64,000 bases of DNA from NCBI GenBank assembly GCA_020025635.1, contig JAHHRU010000004.1, positions 79,665 through 143,664 of the forward strand, given 5' to 3'. This DNA is from Allofournierella sp. GTDB lineage: Bacteria; Bacillota; Clostridia; Oscillospirales; Ruminococcaceae. Shown one piece after another: positions 15,044 to 23,802 of this stretch. Made by a program: the position numbers and the translations under genes. Positions within the stretch are counted from its first letter, which is position 1; each line of letters starts with the position of its first letter. Under the pieces are notes generated by a model, which did no database searches, was not told the origin of the DNA, and saw nothing but the letters and a program-made list of their open reading frames with translations.

Positions 15044-15763
15044 TCAGATTTCAGCCCCCAGAGCAATTTTCATCATATTGGTGAAGCTGGTCTGGCGCTC
15101 TTCGGCAGTGGTCTCCTCATGGCTGGTGAAGCTGTCCGAAATGGTCAGGATGCAGGCAGCCCGCTTGCCCAGGGCCTTTGCGTTGCAGAACAGGGCAAAG
15201 CTTTCCATCTCAACGGCCACACAGCCCTTTTCATCCCGCAGCTTCTCCCAGTAGGTGGGGTTTTTGCTGCTGTCATGGCGGTAGAACACATCGCTGGAAT
15301 GGATGACGCCTTCCACCATTTTGATGCCCAGCTTGTCGGCGCTTTTGCGCAGGGCATCACACAGCTCCTCGCTGGGGGGCAGGGTGTCCTCCTGGGTCCC
15401 GTTCATGGTCTTGGCAAAGCTGGATTCCGAATAAGCGCCGGTGGCCAGCACCACATCATAAACCTTTGCGGCATCGGTGTAAGAGCCGGCCGAGCCGATG
15501 CGGATGATATTCTCCACTCCGTACTGGCTGTACAGCTCATAGGAATAAATGCCGATGGAGGGCATGCCCATGCCGCTGCCCATCACGCTGATCTCTCTGC
15601 CCTCAAAGGTTCCGGTGTAGCCCAGCATGCCGCGCACATCATTGAACAGCACCGGGTTTTCCAAAAAGGTTTCGGCAATGAATTTTGCACGCAGGGGGTC
15701 ACCGGGCATCAGCACGGTTTTGGCGATCTGGCCTTTTTCGGCACGATTGTGAGGTGTAGACAT
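15044..15763 (-). CDS. deoD: Purine nucleoside phosphorylase, DeoD type
   Basis: A 239-residue protein, the exact usual length of the hexameric bacterial enzyme, which splits purine (deoxy)nucleosides with phosphate into base and (deoxy)ribose-1-phosphate. Motifs: VLMPGDPLRAKFIAE, GMGMPSIGIYSYELY, IRIGSAGSY and the substrate-binding VAVEMESFALF. The ATG at 15763 has AAAGGAGG seven bases upstream. It is the first gene of the deoD-cdd-transporter neighbourhood, making a coherent uptake and salvage module. Confidence 0.97.
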   Translation of the reverse strand: MSTPHNRAEKGQIAKTVLMPGDPLRAKFIAETFLENPVLFNDVRGMLGYTGTFEGREISVMGSGMGMPSIGIYSYELYSQYGVENIIRIGSAGSYTDAAKVYDVVLATGAYSESSFAKTMNGTQEDTLPPSEELCDALRKSADKLGIKMVEGVIHSSDVFYRHDSSKNPTYWEKLRDEKGCVAVEMESFALFCNAKALGKRAACILTISDSFTSHEETTAEERQTSFTNMMKIALGAEI

Positions 15764-15866
15764 AATTGTCCTCCTTTTTTTAATCAATATTGGAAACGGG
15801 CGGGCCCGCCGCGGCTTTTGCCGCTGTGCCCTCTGCCCGGTCCTTCGTTTTTTCGCGGGGCCTTCG

Positions 15867-17849
15867 TCAGTCCTTTTCCTTAACTAGGCCCATTTGGTAG
15901 GCTGCCACCAGCAGCTTCAGATCCTGCACATTGGCGGCCAGCCTGCGGCCTTCATCGGTATCACCCACCAGCAAGCGGCGCTCGTTGGTTTCAAACACAT
16001 CCACGCTGGAAACGATATCCATGTTTTGCTGAACGGCCTTGTCGATGCTTTCAAAGGGCTGGTGCGCCCGCAGCGAAAGGCCCCGGCTGGTGTAAACCAG
16101 GGTGTAGCCTGCAATTCCGGTTTTTTCGTGGTAAGCCCGGCAGAAGCCGCCGTCGATGCAGATCATCCGCCCTGCACCCTTGAGGGGGCTTTCGCCCTGA
16201 ACCGCCTTTACTGGCACATGACCGTTCACGATATGGCTGTACGTTTGGTCCAGGCCGAACTCGGCAAGGATCGCGCGGTCCATTTTGGTGTCGTTGATGA
16301 AGCGGTAATAGGGGTTCGAATGCTCTTCATGCGTGGCAGGGTCGGCCACAAACAGCCGCTCAAAGGTGGTCATTTTATCCCGGCCGTACAGGGGCGACAG
16401 CTTGCCGCACCAGAGATACCACAAAAAATCACAGCCGGAAAGCCGCTCCGCACTGTCCTCGGGGGCAAAATAGGCCCGCCGGGCACGGGCGTCGCAGTAA
16501 TCCAAAAGCTCTCTGCCCGCATAGCCATGATGCTCAAAGGTTTCCACCAGAAACCCGCCGCTCTCAGCAAGGGGGATGGCCCCGTGAAACAGGAGATTGC
16601 CGTTTTCCGCATGATAAACACCGCCCTTGGCATACAAAAAGCGGATGTGCCTTTGCAGTCGTTCACTTTCCAGAAAGCTGCGGCACAGGGCATTCATCAC
16701 CGCCTGTTCCCGGTCCGTGAGGCGGGCCGGGTCCGCCGGGTCCACGGTGGGCAGGTCATCATCCTGCAGCGGATAGCGTTTGCCTTCCACCAGAACGGTG
16801 CCGGTCCCATAATCGATGCGGCGCAGGAAATCCCGCTCTTCCAGCTCAAAATCCGGGTTGCGGTCGATCACCGCGCACTCCAATTTGAACATGATCACCG
16901 CAATGGCCTTGTGCATCCGGGCCACCCGGGCCAGCTCGCTTCGGTGGTAGGGTTCCCGCCGTTCGTTCAGATTCGGATAAAAGTGGTGCACATCACAATC
17001 CCGGTATTCGTCTTCCGCAAACAGGGCAAGCGGCCGCAGGTTGATGCCGTAGCCGTCCTCCAGCGCTTCCATGTTGTTGTAGGCAAGGCTGGTGCGGATC
17101 ACTGTGGCGATGCACACCGGGCTGCCGGCCGCCGCCCCCATCCAGACCACATCGTGATTGCCCCACTGGATATCCACCGAATGATGGTTCATCAGCTGCT
17201 CCACGATCAGATCCGGCCGGGGGCCCCGGTCATACAGATCTCCCAGGATGTGCAGCTTGAACACCGCCAGACTTTTGATCAGCTCGCACAGGGCCTCGAT
17301 AAAATCGTCCGCCCGGCCCACATCGATGATGCTGGCCAGGATCTGGTCGTAATAAAATTCTTTGTCGTGATCCTCGAAATGAGCGTGCAAAAGCTCATCC
17401 AGAATGTAGGCATAGTTTTTGGGCAGGCGCTTTCGCACAAAGCTGCGGGTGTGCTTGCTGGACACCACCCGGCAGACATCAATGAGCCGGTAAAGGGTCT
17501 GCCGATACCAGGCATCCAGATCCGCCTGCCGGTCCTTCAGTTCATCCAGCTTGCGGCTCGGGTAATAGATCAGCGTGGCAAATTCGGCCCGCTCTTCCGG
17601 CGGCACCTCTTCGCCCAGCACCCGGTCCACCTTTTCCCGAATGATGCCGGATGCGTTGTTCATGATATGGGTAAAGGCTTCGGCTTCCCCATGCAGATCG
17701 CTCATAAAATGTTCGGTGCCTTTGGGCAGCTTCAAAATCGCCTGCAGGTTGATGATCTCGCTGCAAGCGCTGGCAATGTTGGGATATTCCTGTGCCAGTA
17801 AAGTAAGGTATTTCAGGTTTTTTCGTACCTTGACCTCTGTATGCTCCAT
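15867..17849 (-). CDS. fbp: Fructose-1,6-bisphosphatase, class III
   Basis: A 660-residue gluconeogenic phosphatase of the Firmicutes class III type, unrelated to class I enzymes and built on a metallophosphatase fold. Metal-binding motifs are visible: SDLHGE near residue 48, LGDLYDRGPRPD, WGNHDVVWMGAAAG and, toward the C-terminus, NGHVPVK. Length is normal for the class. The ATG at 17849 has AGAGAGG at nine bases; the frame extends further upstream but without a ribosome site. It is divergent from the PflX-like gene. A possible extended -10 promoter (TGCTATAAT) lies at 17911-17919. Confidence 0.97.
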   Translation of the reverse strand: MEHTEVKVRKNLKYLTLLAQEYPNIASACSEIINLQAILKLPKGTEHFMSDLHGEAEAFTHIMNNASGIIREKVDRVLGEEVPPEERAEFATLIYYPSRKLDELKDRQADLDAWYRQTLYRLIDVCRVVSSKHTRSFVRKRLPKNYAYILDELLHAHFEDHDKEFYYDQILASIIDVGRADDFIEALCELIKSLAVFKLHILGDLYDRGPRPDLIVEQLMNHHSVDIQWGNHDVVWMGAAAGSPVCIATVIRTSLAYNNMEALEDGYGINLRPLALFAEDEYRDCDVHHFYPNLNERREPYHRSELARVARMHKAIAVIMFKLECAVIDRNPDFELEERDFLRRIDYGTGTVLVEGKRYPLQDDDLPTVDPADPARLTDREQAVMNALCRSFLESERLQRHIRFLYAKGGVYHAENGNLLFHGAIPLAESGGFLVETFEHHGYAGRELLDYCDARARRAYFAPEDSAERLSGCDFLWYLWCGKLSPLYGRDKMTTFERLFVADPATHEEHSNPYYRFINDTKMDRAILAEFGLDQTYSHIVNGHVPVKAVQGESPLKGAGRMICIDGGFCRAYHEKTGIAGYTLVYTSRGLSLRAHQPFESIDKAVQQNMDIVSSVDVFETNERRLLVGDTDEGRRLAANVQDLKLLVAAYQMGLVKEKD

Positions 17850-17910
17850 TGGAATGCGCCTCTCTTTGCCCTTTAAATGCGAAAAGTTGTACAATCGGTA
17901 ATACACAATC

Positions 17911-17919
17911 ATTATAGCA
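17911..17919 (-). promoter_or_regulatory. Extended -10 promoter element upstream of fbp
   Basis: Read leftward, TGC directly precedes a perfect TATAAT (17911-17916). No good -35 hexamer is seen at 16-18 bp, as is usual for extended -10 promoters. The start codon lies about 60 bp downstream. Confidence 0.5.
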
Positions 17920-17995
17920 CATTAAGGTCCAAATATGGTACAATATTTATCGAATTATCAAAAAACAGCATTTCATCCTTGAGGGAGGTTTTTTC

Positions 17996-18889
17996 ATGCT
18001 CATTCCGCAGCACTGCACCCTCTGCCCCCGCAAATGCGGCGCCGACCGCACCCGGGGCAAAGGCGTGTGCGGAGCAGACGGTCATCTCACCGCGGCCCGG
18101 GCCGCTCTGCATTTTTGGGAAGAGCCCTGCATCAGCGGCGAAAAAGGCAGCGGCACCGTATTTTTCACCGGGTGCAGCCTGGGCTGCTGCTACTGCCAGA
18201 ACTATGAGATCAGCCAGAATGGCCTGGGCCGGCAGATCCCGGCAGAAAGGCTTGCCGAAATTTTTCTGGAGATTCAGGAAAAAGGGGCCGCCAACCTGAA
18301 TTTGGTCACCGGCACCCAGTGGGTGCCCTGGATCATCCACGCGCTGGACCAGGCAAAGGCAAAGGGCTTCTGCCTGCCGGTGGTGTGGAATTCCAGCGGC
18401 TATGAAACGGTGGAGACCCTGCGCCTTCTGGAAGGCTATGTGGACATCTGGCTTTCGGATGTGAAATATGTTTCGCCTGCACTTTCCGGCGAATATTCCC
18501 GGGCCCCGGATTATTTCGAGGTGTGCCGGAAAGCGGTGGCCGAAATGCTCCGGCAGGCACCGAAACCGATTTTCGACGAGGACGGCTACCTGCGCCGTGG
18601 GGTCATCCTGCGGCATCTGGCTTTGCCCGGCAGCCGCAAAGACAGCTTTGCCGTGCTGGATTACATGGCATCTCTGCCCAAGGGCAGCTTCATCCCCAGC
18701 CTGATGAGCCAGTACACCCCCTTTTACAAGGCCGCCGAGCACAAGGCCCTCTCCCGGCGCATCAGCACCTGGGAATACCGGCAGGTGATCGACCGGGCCA
18801 TCGATCTTGGCCTCACCGACGGCTATATGCAGGAAAAGAGCAGCGCCAAAGAAGAATACACCCCGCCGTTCGATCTGGAGGGTGTGTGA
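17996..18889 (+). CDS. Radical SAM protein, PflX-like
   Basis: A 297-residue radical S-adenosylmethionine protein of the COG1313 (PflX) type. The cluster motif is CSLGCCYC (about residues 60-67). A second, N-terminal Cys set (CTLCPRKCG...GVCG, residues 7-27) may hold another metal or cluster. The family resembles pyruvate formate-lyase activating enzymes, but its true substrate is unknown and no glycyl-radical enzyme gene is nearby. The start has a GGAGG site nine bases upstream. It is followed one base later by a large membrane protein gene, so the two are cotranscribed. Confidence 0.88.
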   Translation: MLIPQHCTLCPRKCGADRTRGKGVCGADGHLTAARAALHFWEEPCISGEKGSGTVFFTGCSLGCCYCQNYEISQNGLGRQIPAERLAEIFLEIQEKGAANLNLVTGTQWVPWIIHALDQAKAKGFCLPVVWNSSGYETVETLRLLEGYVDIWLSDVKYVSPALSGEYSRAPDYFEVCRKAVAEMLRQAPKPIFDEDGYLRRGVILRHLALPGSRKDSFAVLDYMASLPKGSFIPSLMSQYTPFYKAAEHKALSRRISTWEYRQVIDRAIDLGLTDGYMQEKSSAKEEYTPPFDLEGV

Positions 18890-18890
18890 T

Positions 18891-20753
18891 ATGGGAGAAG
18901 CACTTGGCCTTTTGTATCTGGCCCTGTTCCTGCTTACCGGCTGGGCCCTTGCCCGGCGGCTGGCGCCCGGCCTTTCGCTGGAAGGCGCTCTTGTTCTCAG
19001 CGGCACCTTTGCCCTGAGCCTTTTGGAGGCCCTTCCGGCCCTGTTCGCTTTGCTTCTGGGCTTTCACCTTTCGGCGGTGCTGCTGGCGCTGGCGGCGGCC
19101 GCCGCCCTTTCTCTTGTGTGCCTTGCCGGGCTGCACAGACATCCTCCAAAGCCGGCAGACAGCAGCGGAAAAGCATTCTGGCTGTGCGTTCTGCCCCTTT
19201 GGGCCCTCACCATGGGGCTGCTGTTCACCCACACCCTCTGGCTGCGAAACGGCGCTTACTGGTGCGGCCAAAGCACCTATGGCGATCTCCCCATGCACCT
19301 GGCCTTCATCACAAGCATCCCCCAGCAGGCGGCTTTTCCGCCCCACTACCCGCTTTTGGCCGGGCAGGAGGTTTTCGGCTATCCCTTCCTGTGTGAAACC
19401 GTATCCAGCGTTTTTCTGGTGCTGGGCGGCGGGCTCAAATTCGCCTGCCTTGTGCCCCAGGCCCTGGCGGTTTTCACTGTTTTGGGCGGCGGCTGGCTGC
19501 TGGGCTGGGAGCTGCTTGGCACAAACGGCAAGGCAAGCCTTGCCTACTGGCTGTTTTTTCTGGGCAGCGGCTTTGGCTTTGTTTATTTTCTGGGTGGCGG
19601 AAAAGAAAACTTTACCCGCATCTTCACCGGCTTTTACCAGACCCCCACAAACTATGTGGATGAGAACATCCGCTGGGTGAACCCCATTGCGGACATGATG
19701 ATCCCCCAGCGGGCCACCCTGTTTGGCTGGGCACTGCTGTTTCCCTGCCTGGCACTGCTTGCCCGTTTTTCCCAAAAGAAAGAGCATGGGCTCTGGCCTG
19801 CGCTTTTTCTGGCGGTGCTGCCGCTGCCCCTGGTGCACACCCACTCGGCGCTGGCCCTTGTGATGGTGAGCGCTGTGCTGTTTTTGCAGGCCGCTTTGGA
19901 GGCTCGCCGCTGGAAGAGGCTTTGCCCCTGGTTTTGCTGGGCCGGTGCCGCCGGTGCCGCCTGGCTTCCCCAGCTGTTCGGGGTGATTTTTCAGCAGACC
20001 TCGCACGGCAGCGGCTTTCTGCGGCTGCATTTCAACTGGGCCAACGAGGGGGACAGCTATTTCTGGTTTTACATCAAAAATCTGGGCCTTGTTTATCTTT
20101 TACTGGTTCCGGCTTTTCTTTGGGCCAAGAAAGAGCTCCGCTGGTTTTACTGCGGCGGGCTGCTGATTTTGGCGGTCAGCGAATTTGTTTTGTTCCAGCC
20201 AAACCCCTACGACAACAACAAGCTCCTTTTTGTCTGGCACCTTTTGGGCTGCGTTCTTGTGGCCGGGCTTTTGGTGGATCTTGCCCGGCTCATCCCCAAA
20301 AAGGCTGTCTGTATTTTTCTGTCGGTTCTGGTGGTGTTCATCTGCACTTTCGGCAGTGTGCTCACCCTGGGGCGGGAAGCGGTGAGCCGGTACCAGCAGT
20401 TTGGCCCCGAGGCCATTGCCGCCGCTGATTACATGAAGGAAAACACCGCCCCGGATGCCCTCTTTCTCACCGGCCGCCAGCACCTGAACCCGGCCGCCAG
20501 CCTGGCCGGGCGGGACATTGTCTGCGGCAGCAGCTTGTATGTTCATTTTCACGGCATGGATTACAGCCGGCAGGACAGTGCCGTGCGCCGGATGTATGAA
20601 AATCCCAGCAAAGAGCTGCTGGACCAGTGGAATGTGGATTACGTGATGATCTCCGGCTGGGAGCGCAGCGATTACCAGCTGAACGAACGCTGGTATCTTG
20701 AAAACACCGATCTTGTTTTTGAAAAAGGCGATTACCGGATCTTCCGGGTATAA
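18891..20753 (+). CDS. Large membrane protein, GT-C-like glycosyltransferase candidate
   Basis: A 620-residue, very hydrophobic protein with many (about 12-14) predicted membrane segments and a soluble C-terminal tail of about 120 residues. An early loop contains YGDLPMHLAFI, an acidic/His motif of the kind found in the first external loop of GT-C enzymes, and a late loop has NPYDNNKLLF. GT-C proteins move sugars from lipid carriers outside the membrane. This assignment is inference from architecture, as no specific family was recognised. Translation starts one base after the PflX-like stop, with GGAGGG upstream. A strong terminator follows. Confidence 0.7.
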   Translation: MGEALGLLYLALFLLTGWALARRLAPGLSLEGALVLSGTFALSLLEALPALFALLLGFHLSAVLLALAAAAALSLVCLAGLHRHPPKPADSSGKAFWLCVLPLWALTMGLLFTHTLWLRNGAYWCGQSTYGDLPMHLAFITSIPQQAAFPPHYPLLAGQEVFGYPFLCETVSSVFLVLGGGLKFACLVPQALAVFTVLGGGWLLGWELLGTNGKASLAYWLFFLGSGFGFVYFLGGGKENFTRIFTGFYQTPTNYVDENIRWVNPIADMMIPQRATLFGWALLFPCLALLARFSQKKEHGLWPALFLAVLPLPLVHTHSALALVMVSAVLFLQAALEARRWKRLCPWFCWAGAAGAAWLPQLFGVIFQQTSHGSGFLRLHFNWANEGDSYFWFYIKNLGLVYLLLVPAFLWAKKELRWFYCGGLLILAVSEFVLFQPNPYDNNKLLFVWHLLGCVLVAGLLVDLARLIPKKAVCIFLSVLVVFICTFGSVLTLGREAVSRYQQFGPEAIAAADYMKENTAPDALFLTGRQHLNPAASLAGRDIVCGSSLYVHFHGMDYSRQDSAVRRMYENPSKELLDQWNVDYVMISGWERSDYQLNERWYLENTDLVFEKGDYRIFRV

Positions 20754-20795
20754 AAAGCCCGCTCTGTGTGAACTTCACAGGGCGGGCCTTTTTGT
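20752..20795. terminator. Bidirectional terminator between convergent genes
   Basis: A long stem (AAAAGCCCGC.. with ..GCGGGCCTTTT and an inner CTGTG/CACAG part) has A and T runs at its two ends. It sits between the GT-C-like gene and the RNA methyltransferase gene. Confidence 0.88.
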
Positions 20796-20797
20796 TT

Positions 20798-21907
20798 TTA
20801 GAAGTACATATAGATCTGGCAGGGGATCATGCCGTTGTACAGCTTGCGGCGCTTGCGGGCCTTTTTGCCGAAATGCTTTTCAAAATCGGCATCGGCGGTG
20901 ATGATATAGGCACCGCTGGCGGGGTGCGCTTCCAGGGCGCTTCCCAGCTGACCGGCCAGCTTTGCAGCAGTTGCCAAATCACCCAGACGTTCGCCGTACG
21001 GGGGGTTGGTGAGCACCAGCTGCTCGGGCAGAGGTGCAAAATCCTTCACGTCTGCCACTTCAAAACGGCAGCGGTCGCCAACACCGGCAAGCTTTGCGTT
21101 CTGAGCAGCCAGGGCCACTGCGGCGGGGTCGATATCAAAGCCCACGCCCTCAAAGCCGGCATCCAGACGGATTTCGGACAAAGCCTTTTCCCGCTGGCGT
21201 GCCCAGACCTCCCGAGGACAGAAGCTGTAATGCTCGGCCGCAAAACGGCGGCGCAGGCCGGGGGCAATGTTCATTGCCTTCTGGGCGGCCTCGATCACCA
21301 GAGTGCCGCTGCCGCAGAAGGGGTCTGCCACATGGCTGTCTCTGCGAACACGGCCCAGGTCCGCAATGGCGGCGGCCAGGGTTTCCTTGATGGGTGCGCC
21401 GGTGGCATTGCGGCGGTATCCACGCTTGTGCAGGCCATCGCCGCTGGTGTCCAGCATGATCTCAACATGGTCCTTGCGGATGGAGAAGCGGATCTTGTAC
21501 TGCTCGCCGGTTTCGGGCAGCATCAGGGTCTTGTGGCCCTTTTTCAGCCGTTCCACCACAGCCTTTTTCACGATGCTCTGGCAGGCAGGCACGCTGCTGA
21601 GGGTGCTGGACAGGCTGGAGCCCTTCACCGGGAACTTGGCATCGGCCGGGATCAAATCTTCCCAGGGGATGGAAGCCACACCGTCGAACAGCTCGTCAAA
21701 GGTGCGTGCTTCGTAGCTTTTCAAAAGGATCAGCACACGCTCTGCGCAGCGCAGGTTGAGGTTTGCGGCCGCGATCATATCCACATCGCCGGAAAAAGCA
21801 ATGCGGCCATCGGTGACCTGCACATTTTCGGCGCCCAGGCGGCGCACCTCAAAAGCAGCGGTGCTTTCGGTTCCAAAATAACAGGGAGTGATAAAATCAA
21901 ATTTCAT
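20798..21907 (-). CDS. rRNA/tRNA guanine-N2-type methyltransferase (THUMP domain)
   Basis: A 369-residue SAM-dependent RNA methyltransferase of the COG0116 group (the RlmL N-terminal half and Trm14 relatives). An N-terminal THUMP-type RNA-binding part (about residues 1-150) precedes a Rossmann domain with DPFCGSGTLVIEAA and the catalytic NPPYGERLGD. Most single-domain Firmicutes members modify 23S rRNA (m2G). The start has AAAGGAG eight bases upstream. It converges with the GT-C-like gene and stands alone. Confidence 0.92.
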   Translation of the reverse strand: MKFDFITPCYFGTESTAAFEVRRLGAENVQVTDGRIAFSGDVDMIAAANLNLRCAERVLILLKSYEARTFDELFDGVASIPWEDLIPADAKFPVKGSSLSSTLSSVPACQSIVKKAVVERLKKGHKTLMLPETGEQYKIRFSIRKDHVEIMLDTSGDGLHKRGYRRNATGAPIKETLAAAIADLGRVRRDSHVADPFCGSGTLVIEAAQKAMNIAPGLRRRFAAEHYSFCPREVWARQREKALSEIRLDAGFEGVGFDIDPAAVALAAQNAKLAGVGDRCRFEVADVKDFAPLPEQLVLTNPPYGERLGDLATAAKLAGQLGSALEAHPASGAYIITADADFEKHFGKKARKRRKLYNGMIPCQIYMYF

Positions 21908-22028
21908 AAAGGCAACTCCTTTTTCTGCGGCCCGCTTCTGTGTTTTGCTGCGGGCCGGTTTTCGTCGGGCTGTACTACTATATCACAGCCGGCCGGCCCG
22001 GCGCAAGCCTTTTTGCGGATTTTGGCAC

Positions 22029-22063
22029 AAAAACAGGGGCCGCCCCGAAAGACGACCCCCGGA
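22029..22063 (-). terminator. Terminator after hpf
   Basis: Read leftward, GGGGTCGTC pairs with GGCGGCCCC (with G-U pairs), followed by TGTTTTTG. Confidence 0.75.
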
Positions 22064-22076
22064 CAGGGCTAATTCA

Positions 22077-22595
22077 TCAGTTCAGCGGAATCAGCACGCC
22101 GTAGCCGCCATCGGCACGGCGGTAAACCACCTGGATCTGATCATTTTCCACACTGCGGTACAAAAAGAAGCTGTGCCCCAGCAGATTCATCTGAAGGATG
22201 GCGTCCTCGGTGGTGCAGGGCTTCACGGCAAACCGTTTTTCACGGATGACATCAAACGCATCCTCCACTTCCGGCTCTGTCTGCCACTCAAGCTCAGCAG
22301 CCTTGGTGAGACGGTCGCCCAGACGCTTGCGGTTCTTGACCACACGGCGGGTCAAAAGCTCCACTGCATCATCCAGAGCATCTTCCATGCGGTCGGCGGC
22401 TTTTTCGGCACGAACGGTGAGCCCTGCGCTGCGAACCGTGATCTCAACGGTCTGGTGGGCTTTTTCAACCGTAACGGTTACCTGGGCCTGAACCTCTTCA
22501 TCAAAGAACTTGTCCAGTTTGGCCAGTTTGGTTTCCGCCTTTTCCACAAAGCTGGGTTTCAGCGAAACTCTTCTTCCCGTGCATGTTACCTTCAT
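22077..22595 (-). CDS. hpf: Ribosome hibernation promoting factor, long form
   Basis: A 172-residue protein. The N-terminal HPF/RaiA domain (about residues 1-100; MKVTCTGRRVSLKPSF at the start) binds the 30S subunit, and the C-terminal domain ending YRRADGGYGVLIPLN drives dimerisation of 70S into 100S ribosomes in the long form typical of Gram-positives. The ATG at 22595 has AAAGGAGG nine bases upstream. The gene has its own promoter (22679-22707) and terminator, as expected for a stationary-phase factor. Confidence 0.96.
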   Translation of the reverse strand: MKVTCTGRRVSLKPSFVEKAETKLAKLDKFFDEEVQAQVTVTVEKAHQTVEITVRSAGLTVRAEKAADRMEDALDDAVELLTRRVVKNRKRLGDRLTKAAELEWQTEPEVEDAFDVIREKRFAVKPCTTEDAILQMNLLGHSFFLYRSVENDQIQVVYRRADGGYGVLIPLN

Positions 22596-22678
22596 ATACC
22601 TTGCCTCCTTTGGGCAGGCCATTCTTCTGGCAGGGTGCCTTTGGCCCCTGCCGGTGGTCCTGCCGTTTCGTTGCCTTT

Positions 22679-22707
22679 ATTATAGCAAATCTGTACAAAA
22701 ATTTCCA
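22679..22707 (-). promoter_or_regulatory. Promoter of hpf
   Basis: Read leftward, TGGAAA (22702-22707), a 17-bp spacer ending in TGC, and TATAAT (22679-22684). Confidence 0.75.
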
Positions 22708-22784
22708 GTAGTTCATAAAAATTTCATTTGTTTATTTGCATTTTGTTGATCGTTGGCCAAAGGCTTTTCAGTCGGCAGCAAAAA

Positions 22785-22823
22785 AGGGCAGTGCCCACCG
22801 TTTGTTCGGTGCCGGCACTGCCC
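22785..22823 (-). terminator. Terminator after the S1-domain gene
   Basis: AGGGCAGTGCC..CACCG pairs with CGGTG..GGCACTGCCCT, with an A-run on the left giving T on the minus strand. It ends the yab-type cluster. Confidence 0.88.
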
Positions 22824-22854
22824 TCTGCTGATTGGTTTGTGTAAAACGCCTGGA

Positions 22855-23328
22855 TCATCTGCGGCGGGAATAGCCGCCGCCGCGGCGGTTTTCGGTGACA
22901 CGCTTCAGATCCGAGATCTTCTCTTCGCTCTGGGTCTTGAAGCGACTCATCATATCCTCAAAGCTCTGCTCACCCTGGGGCTGAGGCGCAGCCTTGGGCT
23001 GCCAAACCCGGGGTGCATCATTGCCGCGGCCGCGCTGCGGGCGGGGGCCGCCGCCCTGACGGGGGCCGCCCTGGCGGGGCTGACGGGGTTCCGGCGGAAG
23101 CGTGCGCTTGATGGAAAGGGCGATCTTGCCGTCCTCTGCGATGTTGATCACCTTTACCTTTACATCCTGGCCTTCGGTCAGGACTGCGGAAAGATCCTCA
23201 ATAAAACCGTTGGACACCTCTGAAATGTGTACCATGCCTGTTTTGCCCTCGGGCAGCGCAACGAATGCGCCGAATTTTTTCACACCGGTGATCTTACCCT
23301 CAACGATGGCTCCTACCTCTAACTGCAA
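22855..23328 (-). CDS. S1 RNA-binding domain protein, YabR-like
   Basis: A 157-residue protein. One S1 domain fills residues 1-75 (VGAIVEGKITGVKKFGAFVAL, GMVHISEVS), followed by an Arg/Gly/Pro/Gln-rich low-complexity stretch and a short basic tail. Its place after divIC matches yabR of Bacillus. Such proteins are thought to bind RNA or ribosomes, but the exact role is not established. The start codon appears to be TTG, with AAGGGGA upstream. It is the last gene before the terminator at 22785. Confidence 0.88.
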   Translation of the reverse strand: MQLEVGAIVEGKITGVKKFGAFVALPEGKTGMVHISEVSNGFIEDLSAVLTEGQDVKVKVINIAEDGKIALSIKRTLPPEPRQPRQGGPRQGGGPRPQRGRGNDAPRVWQPKAAPQPQGEQSFEDMMSRFKTQSEEKISDLKRVTENRRGGGYSRRR

Positions 23329-23418
23329 AGCTCTGTTTCCCCTTTTTATAATATAATATGTTTTGAAAAAAGACCCGCAATACCGTCTTAGCGCGGTTTT
23401 GTCCTTTTTACAAACGGT

Positions 23419-23718
23419 TTACTGGCCGTTCACATCCACAAAGACCCGTTCGTTGGGTTTTGCGTAGCCCAGCCTGTCCCGGGCGACCCGTTCGATGATT
23501 TCCAGGTCGCTGCCGGATTCCAGCACGCGGGAAAGTTCGTCGTTCTGCTGCTGCTGCAGCTGCAGCCGCTCCTGCATATTTTGCAGCTCCTGACGTTTTT
23601 CATTGATCCGCATGTGGTTGAACAAAATACCCGCCGCAAGATATGCTCCAACCAGCACAAGGCCCGCCTGACCCACGATCAGAGAGATCTTTGTCTGTTT
23701 TTTCTTTTTTCTTGCCAT
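23419..23718 (-). CDS. divIC: Septum formation initiator, DivIC/FtsB family
   Basis: A 99-residue bitopic membrane protein. A basic N-terminus (MARKKKKQTK) precedes one membrane helix (about residues 12-32), then a coiled coil (INEKRQELQNMQERLQLQ...) and a short C-terminal domain with ERVARDRLGYAKPNERVF, the DivIC signature. It would act in the divisome with FtsL and DivIB. The ATG at 23718 has AAGGAGG eight bases upstream. Its position between yabQ and the S1 gene is the same as in Bacillus, which supports divIC over other family members. Confidence 0.93.
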   Translation of the reverse strand: MARKKKKQTKISLIVGQAGLVLVGAYLAAGILFNHMRINEKRQELQNMQERLQLQQQQNDELSRVLESGSDLEIIERVARDRLGYAKPNERVFVDVNGQ

Positions 23719-23802
23719 AGAGCAGTCCTCCTTAAAAAGGCAGGTCCTGACAGATTTGAAAGGCTCTTGCAAGCCCTTCCATCGGTTGCCCGTATCTTTT
23801 GT

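Noticed and set aside
15894..17801. A 635-codon plus-strand frame opposite fbp
   Set aside because: Antisense shadow in a G+C-rich gene; no start signal and no recognisable domain.
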